Source of the DNA: Thiomonas sp.
GTDB lineage: Bacteria > Pseudomonadota > Gammaproteobacteria > Burkholderiales > Burkholderiaceae_C
Length of the DNA: 11,144 bases
NCBI GenBank assembly: GCA_028706735.1
Contig: JAQTVS010000065.1
Span: forward strand, 1-11,144
Reading direction: 5' to 3'
The notes below the pieces were generated by a model that was given only the letters and a program-made list of their open reading frames with translations, was not told the origin of the DNA and did no database searches. Below, in pieces: positions 1-7,009 of the stretch. The stretch's first letter is position 1; every line of letters starts with the position of its first letter. A program made the translations under genes and the position numbers.

Positions 1-660
1 TTCGCCCTGGCGGACGCGCACGACATCGAGCTGGTCGGCGGTGACACCACGCGCGGCCCGCGCAATCTGTGCATCACCGTGCTCGGCACGGCGCCGCTGG
101 GGCTGGCCTTGCTGCGCAGCGCGGCGCAGGCGGGCGACGACCTCTGGGTATCAGGCACTGTGGGCGATGCCCGGCTGGCGCTGGGGCATCGCCTGGGCGA
201 ATGGTCGCTGGACGCCGCCGCGCAGGCCGCAAGCTTTGCGCGCATGGACCGGCCCACGCCGCGTGTGGCGCTCGGCCTGGCGCTGCGGGGCGTAGCGCAC
301 GCCGCCATCGATGTCTCTGACGGACTGCTGGCAGATCTCGGCCACATCCTGCGACGCAGCGGGGTGGGCGCCACGGTGCAAGCCGACGCCTGCCCGGCCA
401 GCATGGCGCTGCGCGCGCAGAGCGCGCAGCGCCAACGTCTCTGCCAACTTGCAGGCGGCGATGATTACGAACTGTTGTTCACCGCCCCGACGTCCGCACG
501 CGACGCCGTGCGGGCCGCCGCCGTGCGGGCCGCCACCGCGGTCACGCGCATTGGCCACATCGACGCGCAGCCCGGCCTGCGGTTGATCGACGCAAACGGA
601 CAGGTGTTGGACAATGCCTATGCGGGCTTCGACCATTTCCGCACATCCACCATGCCATGA
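1..660 (+). CDS. thiL: Thiamine-monophosphate kinase, 3' part (N-terminus outside window)
   Basis: ThiL phosphorylates thiamine monophosphate with ATP to give thiamine pyrophosphate, the last step of cofactor synthesis, in the cytosol. Frame 1 is open from the first base, so the start lies upstream; 219 residues are visible, against about 320 usual for the family, so roughly 100 N-terminal residues are missing. Family motifs in order (visible numbering): the Mg/nucleotide-binding segment LVGGDTTRGP at 11-20, AIDVSDGLLADLGH at 102-115, and GGDDYELLFT at 152-161. The end resembles other ThiL C-termini (GFDHF). The stop overlaps the pgpA start (ATGA, 657-660), so translation of the two is probably coupled. 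A perfect 15-bp tandem duplication encodes AVRAA twice (505-534), just after the DDYELLFT motif. Identification is secure from the motifs; only the start is unknown. Confidence 0.95.
   Translation, partial: FALADAHDIELVGGDTTRGPRNLCITVLGTAPLGLALLRSAAQAGDDLWVSGTVGDARLALGHRLGEWSLDAAAQAASFARMDRPTPRVALGLALRGVAHAAIDVSDGLLADLGHILRRSGVGATVQADACPASMALRAQSAQRQRLCQLAGGDDYELLFTAPTSARDAVRAAAVRAATAVTRIGHIDAQPGLRLIDANGQVLDNAYAGFDHFRTSTMP
505..534 (+). repeat. Perfect 15-bp tandem duplication inside thiL
   Basis: The 15-mer GCCGTGCGGGCCGCC occurs twice head to tail (505-519 and 520-534) with no mismatch. It is in frame and encodes the pentapeptide AVRAA twice in the C-terminal domain of ThiL. Replication slippage is the simple explanation (inference). 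Confidence 0.9.
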
Positions 661-1175
661 CCGCCCCCCCTTCAGCCGCTCCTCCACCGCGTCCCAGCTG
701 GCGCTTCATGTGGCGCAGCCCGCTGCATGTGCTCGCGCTCGGCTTCGGCAGCGGTCTGTCGCCCGTCGCGCCGGGCACCGCGGGCACGCTGTTCGCCTGG
801 GCCAGCTACGCACTGCTTTCGCTCTGGCTGGGCCCGCTGGCGTGGGCCGTGGTCATCGGCGTGGGCGCTGTGGTCGGCATCTGGGCCTGCGGCCACACCT
901 CGCGCGCGCTCGGCCTCGAAGACGCCTCGCCGGTGGTGTGGGACGAGATCGTCGCCTTCTGGCTCATCCTGCTGTTGGTCACTCCGGCGGGCTGGGCCGT
1001 GCAGCTTGCCGCCTTCCTGCTGTTTCGCGCCTTCGACGCCGGCAAATGGCTGGCCGTGGGCTGGGCCGACCGGCATGTGAAAGGCGGCTTTGGCATCATG
1101 CTTGACGACCTGATCGCCGCCGCGTTCACCCTGCTGGTCATGGCGCTGGGCATCCGGCTTTACGCCCTGGTCTGA
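657..1175 (+). CDS. pgpA: Phosphatidylglycerophosphatase A
   Basis: PgpA removes the phosphate from phosphatidylglycerol phosphate to give phosphatidylglycerol, at the inner membrane. The 172-residue product matches the family's usual length and carries its signature blocks: GSGLSPVAPGTAGT (31-44), an acidic DE pair in WDEIVAFW (95-102), FRAFD (123-127) and GGFGIMLDD (143-151). Hydrophobic segments lie at about 43-58, 62-80, 99-122 and 152-170. The start at 657 forms an ATGA overlap with the thiL stop and has no clear Shine-Dalgarno sequence, which suits translational reinitiation; a second in-frame ATG at 708 would remove only a proline-rich leader. One oddity: where the E. coli enzyme, as I recall it, reads KPWPIGW, this one reads KWLAVGW (130-136). 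pncC follows 4 nt downstream, so this is the middle gene of an operon. Confidence 0.93.
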   Translation: MTAPPSAAPPPRPSWRFMWRSPLHVLALGFGSGLSPVAPGTAGTLFAWASYALLSLWLGPLAWAVVIGVGAVVGIWACGHTSRALGLEDASPVVWDEIVAFWLILLLVTPAGWAVQLAAFLLFRAFDAGKWLAVGWADRHVKGGFGIMLDDLIAAAFTLLVMALGIRLYALV

Positions 1176-1179
1176 AACC

Positions 1180-1695
1180 ATGAACAGTGGGCCTGATTTC
1201 GACGCGCTCTGCCGCCTCGCCGGTGGTGTCGGTGCAGCCTATCGCCGGCGCGGCTGGCGGCTGGCCACGGCCGAATCCTGCACGGGCGGACTGGTCTCGG
1301 CGGCCCTCACCAGCGTGGCCGGGTCAAGCGATTGGTTCGACCGTGGTTTTGTCACTTACAGCAATGCGGCCAAATCCGACCTGCTCGGCGTGAACCCGGC
1401 GCTGTTTGCGCAAGTCGGCGCAGTCAGCCCGGAAGTCGCCAACGCCATGGCGCTGGGGGCGTGCCAACGTGCGGGTGTAGAGGTCGCCGTGGCCATCACC
1501 GGCATTGCCGGACCGGACGGCGGCACGCCGGAAAAACCCGTGGGCACGGTGTGGTTTGGACTGGCCTGGAGAGAAGCTGACGCGGTGCGCAGCGAAACCC
1601 GTCACGCGCGGTTCAAGGGCGACCGGGGCAGCGTGCGCCTGCAAGCCACCGAGCTGGCGCTGCTGTGGCTGGTGCAGGCAGCGCAGCCCGCTTAG
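1180..1695 (+). CDS. pncC: Nicotinamide-nucleotide amidohydrolase (stand-alone CinA C-terminal domain)
   Basis: PncC deamidates nicotinamide mononucleotide to nicotinic acid mononucleotide, feeding the NMN released by NAD-dependent DNA ligase back into NAD synthesis. The 171 residues form only the C-terminal CinA domain; the N-terminal molybdopterin-binding-like domain of full-length CinA is absent, as in E. coli PncC. Motifs: ATAESCTGGLVSAAL (29-43), with Ser33 the likely nucleophile, then DRGFVTYSNAAKSDLLGV (54-71) and TGIAGPDGGTPEKPVGTV (107-124). The ATG at 1180 lies 4 nt after the pgpA stop with no obvious ribosome binding site, consistent with coupling. It is the last gene of the thiL-pgpA-pncC run and converges on the GST gene with only 26 nt between the stops. 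The label 'competence protein CinA' is often used for this family but is not supported by this short form. Confidence 0.93.
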   Translation: MNSGPDFDALCRLAGGVGAAYRRRGWRLATAESCTGGLVSAALTSVAGSSDWFDRGFVTYSNAAKSDLLGVNPALFAQVGAVSPEVANAMALGACQRAGVEVAVAITGIAGPDGGTPEKPVGTVWFGLAWREADAVRSETRHARFKGDRGSVRLQATELALLWLVQAAQPA

Positions 1696-1699
1696 AAAT

Positions 1700-1725
1700 G
1701 TTGGCAGTTCAGGTTGGCCGTTCAG
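1700..1725. repeat. Two tandem 13-bp copies between convergent pncC and GST genes
   Basis: GTTGGCAGTTCAG (1700-1712) is followed directly by GTTGGCCGTTCAG (1713-1725), one mismatch in 13. The second copy contains the stop codon of the GST gene (complement of 1722-1724). There is no hairpin followed by a T-run here, so I see no intrinsic terminator for either gene. Confidence 0.8.
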
Positions 1726-2342
1726 CCTTGCGGCGGGGCCGTGTCGCGGAAGGACGGACGCTGCATCAGCTTGTCGTAGAGCTTGGCGAGGTTGGGGTAC
1801 TGCTGCTGCCAGGCCAATTCGGGAAAGCGGAACACCACATATCCCAGCGCCGCGCCCACGGCAATGTCAGCCAGGCTGAGATGGTTGCCGCAGCAAAACG
1901 GCTTGTCTCCCAAGCCATGCGAGATGGCTTTGACGCCAGACTCGACCTTGCTCATCTGCCGCGCGATCCATTGCGGGCTGCGTTGCGCGTCGGTGCGGCC
2001 GGGCCAGGTCTGCTCCAGCCGAGCGGTGGCCGCAGCGTCCATCACCCCATCGCCCAGCGCCTCCCAGGTGCGGACTTCGGCGCGCTCGCGCCCGCCAGCG
2101 GGAATGAGCTTGCCCACCGGAGTGAGGGTGTCGAGATATTCCACGATCACCCGCGAGTCGAAAATCGCCTCGCCGTCGTCGAGCACCAGGCAAGGCACCT
2201 TGCCCAGCGGGTTGGATCGGCCGATCTGGGTCGTCTCCGCCCAGACGTTCTCCTCTTCCCACTTGGCGTCGATTTTTTTCTCGGCCAGCGTGATGCGCAC
2301 CTTGCGCACATAAGGACTGGTCAGGGAGCCGATGAGTTTCAT
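1722..2342 (-). CDS. Glutathione S-transferase, YibF-like
   Basis: A cytosolic two-domain glutathione S-transferase of 206 residues, the usual family size. The N-terminal thioredoxin fold begins MKLIGSLTSPYVRKVRITLAE; Thr8/Ser9 sit where the glutathione-activating residue is expected. NPLGKVPCL (44-52) contains the cis-proline loop and FDSRVIVEYL (61-70) the glutathione-binding Asp-Ser pair. The all-helical C-terminal domain follows, with LADIAVGAALGYVVFR typical of it. As I recall the E. coli sequence, YibF is the closest well-known relative: its opening residues, NPLGKVP, FDS, ALADGIMDA-like and GYLNFR-like segments line up. The ATG at 2342 was chosen because it starts the fold exactly; an upstream in-frame ATG at 2429 would add 29 residues of non-conserved sequence and run back over the promoter. 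Substrate unknown. Convergent with pncC, divergent from purB. Confidence 0.9.
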   Translation of the reverse strand: MKLIGSLTSPYVRKVRITLAEKKIDAKWEEENVWAETTQIGRSNPLGKVPCLVLDDGEAIFDSRVIVEYLDTLTPVGKLIPAGGRERAEVRTWEALGDGVMDAAATARLEQTWPGRTDAQRSPQWIARQMSKVESGVKAISHGLGDKPFCCGNHLSLADIAVGAALGYVVFRFPELAWQQQYPNLAKLYDKLMQRPSFRDTAPPQG

Positions 2343-2371
2343 GTTCTGGAGCTGCGATAAATGGGCGATTG

Positions 2372-2380
2372 AGTATATCA
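2372..2380 (-). promoter_or_regulatory. Extended -10 promoter element for the GST gene
   Basis: Read on the minus strand, TGATATACT combines a TGN extension with TATACT (5 of 6 to TATAAT). No good -35 is seen at the usual distance, which fits an extended -10 promoter. The predicted start is about 20-25 nt before the GST ATG at 2342. Consensus match only. Confidence 0.5.
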
Positions 2381-2391
2381 ACCGGCCTTGA

Positions 2392-3849
<1,458 letters not shown>

Positions 3850-3866
3850 ATCTCAGGACACCCGCC

Positions 3867-4229
3867 ATGCTCAAACTCCTGCTGAAGTGGCTTCTATCCG
3901 CCTGCGCCCTGCTGGCTGTCGCCTATCTCTACAGCGGCGTGCAGGTCTCCGGCTTCGGGGCCGCCATGTGGGCCGCGTTTTTCATCGGCCTGCTCAATGC
4001 GCTGGTGCGGCCCATTCTCTTCATCCTCACTCTGCCGATCACCATTCTGACCCTCGGGCTGTTTTTCTTCGTGCTCAACGCCGCGATGTTTTACGCCGCG
4101 TCGGGGGTGATCGACGGCTTTGCAGTACGCAGCTTCGGCGCGGCGCTGCTCGGATCGATTCTTTACAGCATCGCTGGAGTCATCATCGACAGCGCGCTGG
4201 AAGGGGTGCAGTTCGGAAGGCGCCGGTAA
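3867..4229 (+). CDS. Four-helix membrane protein, 'phage holin family' (YvlD-like)
   Basis: A 120-residue inner-membrane protein with four predicted hydrophobic segments (about 4-22, 32-50, 52-79 and 88-110) and a basic tail (GRRR). The middle stretch NALVRPILFILTLPITILTLG is typical of the family named 'phage holin superfamily IV' or YvlD-like. Most such genes are chromosomal and not in prophages; nothing phage-like surrounds this one, so the name should not be read as a lysis function. The true role is unknown. The start is supported by a CAGGA ribosome binding site 8 nt upstream. It lies 17 nt after purB on the same strand and so is probably expressed with it. It converges on htpX, with 13 nt between stops. 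Confidence 0.85.
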   Translation: MLKLLLKWLLSACALLAVAYLYSGVQVSGFGAAMWAAFFIGLLNALVRPILFILTLPITILTLGLFFFVLNAAMFYAASGVIDGFAVRSFGAALLGSILYSIAGVIIDSALEGVQFGRRR

Positions 4230-4237
4230 GCGGCGCC
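4219..4237. terminator. Short GC hairpin between convergent genes (weak terminator candidate)
   Basis: Two GGCGCC arms (4219-4224 and 4232-4237) flank a 7-nt loop that contains the stop codon of the membrane-protein gene. The hairpin lies between two convergent genes, where a bidirectional terminator would be expected, but neither strand has a U-tract after it. It is therefore not a classical intrinsic terminator. Confidence 0.3.
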
Positions 4238-4242
4238 GAAGC

Positions 4243-5112
4243 TCAGCCCTGCCAGGCCTGGGCCGAGCCGGTCTGCGCCATCTGCATCAGCCGGGCCACG
4301 CGCTCCTCGGTTGCCGGATGCGTGCTGAACAGCTTGGCGATTCCACCCCCGTGCAAGGGATTGAGAATCATCATCTGCGCCGTGGCTGGATGCGCCTCTG
4401 CAGCCTGAAACGGCACGCCGCGCGCATAGGCCTCGATCTTTTGCAAGGCCGCGGCCAAGGCGGCCGGATCGCCTGAAATCTCTGCGCCGCCGCGGTCGGC
4501 CTCGAACTCGCGGGTGCGGGAAATCGCCATCTGGATCAGGCCGGCGGCCAGCGGCGCCAGAATGGCCACCGCAATGCCCGCGACCGGATTGGACGGGCGA
4601 CCGTTTTCGTCGCGGCTGCCGAAAAACATGGCGAAATTCGCCAGCGCCGAAATGGCGCCGGCCATGGTGGCCGAGATGGTGGAAATGAGAATGTCGCGGT
4701 GCTTCACATGCGCCAGTTCATGCGCCATCACGCCGCGCAGTTCGCGTGCGCTGAGCACCCGCAGAATGCCGGTGGTCGCCGCCACAGCCGCGTGTTCCGG
4801 GTTGCGGCCGGTGGCGAAGGCGTTTGGCGCATCTTCCTGAATGAGGTACACCCGCGGCATGGGCAAGCCCGCGCGCTGCGCCAGCTCCTGCACCATGGCG
4901 TAAAACTGTGGCGCGCTGCTGGCGTCCACCTCTTGGGCGTTGTACATCTTCAGCACCATCTTGTCGCTGAACCAGTAGCTGAAGAAGTTCATGCCCAGCG
5001 CGAACAGCAGCGCCAGAATCATGCCTTTCTGTCCGCCCAGCATGGAACCGATGACCACGAACAGCGCAGTGATTGCGGCCATCAGGATGGCGGTTTTCAT
5101 GACATTGAACAT
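4243..5112 (-). CDS. htpX: Membrane zinc metalloprotease HtpX (M48 family)
   Basis: HtpX is an inner-membrane protease with a cytosolic active site that degrades misfolded or damaged membrane proteins, partnering FtsH in quality control. The 289 residues match the family length. Two N-terminal membrane segments (about 4-22 and 28-47) precede the zinc site HELAH at 130-134 (in [14 protein letters not shown]). Two further hydrophobic segments lie at about 144-164 and 176-197, followed by [12 protein letters not shown] (197-208), whose glutamate is the expected third zinc ligand. The N-terminus [18 protein letters not shown] is typical. The start is supported by GGAG (complement of 5119-5122) 6 nt upstream. 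It follows fmt by 100 nt on the same strand, but a strong sigma-32-like promoter in that gap suggests separate heat-induced expression, in line with its heat-shock role in E. coli. Confidence 0.96.
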   Translation of the reverse strand: MFNVMKTAILMAAITALFVVIGSMLGGQKGMILALLFALGMNFFSYWFSDKMVLKMYNAQEVDASSAPQFYAMVQELAQRAGLPMPRVYLIQEDAPNAFATGRNPEHAAVAATTGILRVLSARELRGVMAHELAHVKHRDILISTISATMAGAISALANFAMFFGSRDENGRPSNPVAGIAVAILAPLAAGLIQMAISRTREFEADRGGAEISGDPAALAAALQKIEAYARGVPFQAAEAHPATAQMMILNPLHGGGIAKLFSTHPATEERVARLMQMAQTGSAQAWQG

Positions 5113-5145
5113 GCTTCACTCCGATACGTTTGGATACAACAGGCT

Positions 5146-5173
5146 AGATTGTGCAGAGAAACGAAAGTTCAAG
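5146..5173 (-). promoter_or_regulatory. Sigma-32 (RpoH) heat-shock promoter candidate for htpX
   Basis: On the minus strand, CTTGAAC (5173-5167) and CACAATCT (5153-5146) are separated by 13 nt. They compare with the RpoH consensus CTTGAAA and CCCCATNT: 6 of 7, and 5 of 7 defined positions. The bases just upstream also fit the extended -35 form (TCGCCCTTGAA against TCNCCCTTGAA). The predicted start lies about 25 nt before the htpX ATG and just upstream of its ribosome binding site. Consensus match plus the known heat-shock role of htpX; no expression data. Confidence 0.6.
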
Positions 5174-5212
5174 GGCGATCGGGGGAATGCTGGCCTGAAC
5201 GCCTCTTGGCGC

Positions 5213-6223
5213 TCAAGCCAAAGTCAAGCGCGTGAGGTCAATCCCGCCCTGCAACCATTGCGCCACGCTCTGCATTGTGCCGCCGGGTTTTTGCAGCCGC
5301 GTGATGCGCAGCACGCCGTTTCCGCAACACACGTCCAGCCCCTCGGCGGTCATCTGCCGCACAAAACCGGGCGGGCCAGCATGCGGCGGCGCCGTCAACG
5401 CGACGGCCGCACCGATCTTGACCACTGCGCCGTCCAGCAGCGCGAATTGCGCACCCGGCCAGGGCGTAAACGCCCGCACCCTCCGGGCGAGCAATTCTGC
5501 GGGCAAGTTCCACCGCATCACCGATTCGTCCTTGCTGATTTTCGCGGCGTACGTCACACCGGTTTCAGGCTGCGCGCGAGGGCGCAGTTCGCCGCGCTCC
5601 AGCGCCTCCAGCCCCTGCACCACCAAGGACGCGCCCAAGGCGGCGAGTTTGTCGTGCAGGATGGACGCAGTGTCGGTGGCGTCGATCGGCAGGGCCTGCT
5701 CCAGCAGCATGTCGCCCGTGTCGAGCCCCGCGTCCATCTGCATCAGGGTGATGCCCGTCCGCGCATCTCCCGCCTCGATCGCCCGCTGAATCGGGGCCGC
5801 TCCACGCCATCTTGGCAGCAGCGAGCCGTGAATGTTCAAGCAGCCGAATCGCGGCAGCGTCAGCACCGACGTCGGCAGAATCAGGCCATAGGCCGCCACA
5901 ACCAACACATCCGCCTGCGCGTCGCGCAGCGCTGCATGCGCCTGCGCGGCCTGTTCGGCATAGCGCCCGTCCAGTCGCAGGCCCTGGGGCTGAATGACTT
6001 TGATCTGTGCCGCAGCGGCGACCTGCTTGACCGGGCTGGATTGCAGCTTCATGCCGCGGCCCGCGGGACGGTCGGGCTGGGTCAGCACCAGGGGCACTGT
6101 GTAGCCCGCACTCAGTATGGCGCGGAGCGCTTCGGCGGCGAACTCTGGCGTGCCCGCAAACGCCACGCGCAAATGGCGCGCAACCGGCCGTGCAACCGGC
6201 GAGTGGGATGCTGCCTCGCTCAA
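5213..6223 (-). CDS. fmt: Methionyl-tRNA formyltransferase
   Basis: Fmt transfers a formyl group from 10-formyl-tetrahydrofolate to methionyl-initiator-tRNA, creating the fMet that starts bacterial proteins. The product is 336 residues from the TTG at 6223. Motifs: [16 protein letters not shown] (18-33), [14 protein letters not shown] (53-66), and [21 protein letters not shown] (129-149) with catalytic Asn130 and His132. [18 protein letters not shown] (156-173) holds the likely catalytic Asp168. The C-terminal tRNA-binding domain follows. There is no ATG near the expected start. TTG at 6223 overlaps the def stop (TTGA) and has AGAGG 8 nt upstream; it adds 17 residues before the conserved fold. 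TTG at 6172 would give the more typical [12 protein letters not shown] but lacks a ribosome binding site. Coupling to def makes 6223 my choice. Cotranscribed with def. Confidence 0.95.
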   Translation of the reverse strand: MSEAASHSPVARPVARHLRVAFAGTPEFAAEALRAILSAGYTVPLVLTQPDRPAGRGMKLQSSPVKQVAAAAQIKVIQPQGLRLDGRYAEQAAQAHAALRDAQADVLVVAAYGLILPTSVLTLPRFGCLNIHGSLLPRWRGAAPIQRAIEAGDARTGITLMQMDAGLDTGDMLLEQALPIDATDTASILHDKLAALGASLVVQGLEALERGELRPRAQPETGVTYAAKISKDESVMRWNLPAELLARRVRAFTPWPGAQFALLDGAVVKIGAAVALTAPPHAGPPGFVRQMTAEGLDVCCGNGVLRITRLQKPGGTMQSVAQWLQGGIDLTRLTLA

Positions 6224-6726
6224 GCCGCCTGCCTCTGCCGTTTGAGCATTTTGGTCTTGATGCGGTTGCGCTTGAGGGGCGACAGGTAGTCCACAAACAC
6301 CTTGCCCAGCAGATGATCCATTTCATGCTGGATGCACACCGCCGTCAGACCATCGGCCTCCATCTCGAAGGGCTCGCCATTCGCATCAAGCGCGCGCACC
6401 CGAACGGTTGCAGGACGCACGACCTTGTCGTAGATGCCGGGAACCGACAAGCAGCCTTCCTCCCATTCCTTGTCTTCATCGCTGTGGCGCAGGATCTCCG
6501 GGTTGATGAGCGCCAGCGGGCGGTTGCGCTCCTCGGATGTGTCCATCACGATGATGCACTCATGCACGTCCACCTGCGTCGCCGCCAGCCCGACCCCGTT
6601 CGACTTGTACATGACATCGAACATCGCCGCGATCAGCGCGCGCACACGGTCATCCACCTTGGCGACCGGCTTGGCCAGGGTGTAAAGACGGGGATCTGGA
6701 TATTGAAGGATGGTGAGATTTTCCAT
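6220..6726 (-). CDS. def: Peptide deformylase
   Basis: Def removes the formyl group from the N-terminal fMet of nascent proteins; it is an Fe/Zn hydrolase working at the ribosome exit. The 168 residues carry all three family motifs: GVGLAATQ (44-51), EGCLSVP (90-96) with metal ligand Cys92, and QHEMDHLLG (133-141) with ligands His134 and His138 and catalytic Glu135. The start at 6726 gives [14 protein letters not shown], which matches how these enzymes begin. An ATG 9 nt further upstream (6735, giving MRTMENL) is possible, and a much longer frame from 6945 would translate the repeat-rich spacer and is rejected. A TAAAAT hexamer ends 7 nt before the ATG. The stop overlaps the fmt TTG start, so def and fmt form a coupled pair, as in many bacteria. 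Confidence 0.96.
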   Translation of the reverse strand: MENLTILQYPDPRLYTLAKPVAKVDDRVRALIAAMFDVMYKSNGVGLAATQVDVHECIIVMDTSEERNRPLALINPEILRHSDEDKEWEEGCLSVPGIYDKVVRPATVRVRALDANGEPFEMEADGLTAVCIQHEMDHLLGKVFVDYLSPLKRNRIKTKMLKRQRQAA

Positions 6727-6733
6727 AGTCCTC

Positions 6734-6739
6734 ATTTTA
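6734..6739 (-). promoter_or_regulatory. -10-like hexamer TAAAAT directly before def
   Basis: TAAAAT (minus strand, 5 of 6 to consensus) ends 7 nt before the def ATG, so transcription would start at or within about a base of the start codon. GAGGA lies only 2 nt from the ATG, too close to act as an ordinary Shine-Dalgarno site. No clear -35 is visible. Confidence 0.5.
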
Positions 6740-6741
6740 GT

Positions 6742-6776
6742 AATTTCCGATGGAAAGGGCATTTCCCATTGAAATT
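6742..6776. promoter_or_regulatory. Bipartite imperfect palindrome upstream of def
   Basis: The 35-nt segment has two nested pairs of arms: AATTTC/GAAATT (6 bp, outer) and GGAAA/TTTCC (5 bp, inner), with mismatches between them. It is AT-rich compared with its surroundings and ends 2 nt upstream of the TAAAAT hexamer, where an activator or repressor would bind. Its function is unknown and chance cannot be excluded. Confidence 0.35.
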
Positions 6777-6837
6777 GAGGGTGTCGTCCCAGGCTGCTGC
6801 GCGCCAACCAATCTGAGCGCCCCCAGGGCCGGGCACT

Positions 6838-6856
6838 CCCCACCCCATCCCTCCCC
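6838..6856 (-). other. Canonical G-quadruplex motif, minus strand
   Basis: Read on the minus strand the 19 nt are GGGGAGGGATGGGGTGGGG: four G-runs of 4, 3, 4 and 4 with loops of 1, 2 and 1 nt. Very short loops are associated with stable quadruplexes. The motif overlaps the left arm of the neighbouring perfect hairpin (6849-6858), so the two folds exclude each other. It lies 112 nt upstream of the def start, on the def coding strand. Confidence 0.75.
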
Positions 6857-6870
6857 GCGAGCGGGGAGGG
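6849..6870. repeat. Perfect 10-bp hairpin 1
   Basis: CCCTCCCCGC (6849-6858) and GCGGGGAGGG (6861-6870) are exact reverse complements with 2 nt between, effectively a 9-bp stem with a CGAG loop. It pairs with the second hairpin 10 nt away to form a twin structure. Confidence 0.85.
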
Positions 6871-6880
6871 AGTGATCTCA

Positions 6881-6903
6881 CCTCCCCCACGGCGTGGGGG
6901 AGG
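6881..6903. repeat. Perfect 10-bp hairpin 2
   Basis: CCTCCCCCAC (6881-6890) and GTGGGGGAGG (6894-6903) are exact reverse complements with a GGC loop. Sequence outside the pair (CCCCATCCCTCCC at 6843 on, GGGAGGGGGATGG at 6907-6919) is itself nearly complementary, so the twin hairpins could be enclosed by an outer stem competing with hairpin 1. Confidence 0.85.
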
Positions 6904-6927
6904 TCGGGAGGGGGATGGCCCCGCCCG

Positions 6928-6976
6928 CCCCCCGGTGGGGGTCAAGGAAACTTGGGGCTGCCCGGCGTTTCCTTGA
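6928..6976. repeat. Constant-loop/variable-stem element, copy 1
   Basis: CCCCCC-GGT-GGGGG (6928-6941) is followed by a perfect 10-bp stem, TCAAGGAAAC (6942-6951) with GTTTCCTTGA (6967-6976). The stem encloses the 15-nt loop TTGGGGCTGCCCGGC. The loop core differs from that of copy 2 by one base, whereas the outer stem is different but still perfectly paired. Confidence 0.85.
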
Positions 6977-6989
6977 AAGCGCCCCCAGA

Positions 6990-7009
6990 CCTGCCGCGTT
7001 CGCGTCAGG
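6990..7009. repeat. Small hairpin between the two element copies
   Basis: CCTG-C-CGCG (6990-6998) pairs with CGCG-T-CAGG (7001-7009), with a single C/T mismatch and a TT turn. It lies in the linker between the two copies of the larger element. Confidence 0.55.

Noticed and set aside
3867..4229. Prophage remnant suggested by the holin family name
   Set aside because: No other phage gene, integrase, attachment site or lysis gene is nearby; the family is mostly chromosomal.
4219..4237. Classical intrinsic terminator between the membrane-protein gene and htpX
   Set aside because: The hairpin has no U-tract on either strand; kept only as a weak candidate.
4991..6289. 432-codon open frame on the plus strand
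   Set aside because: Antisense to fmt and the start of htpX, both secure from motifs; Arg/Gln/His-rich shadow translation.
6727..6945. N-terminal extension of def into the spacer
   Set aside because: It would add about 73 residues encoded by palindromic repeats; family members start close to [14 protein letters not shown].
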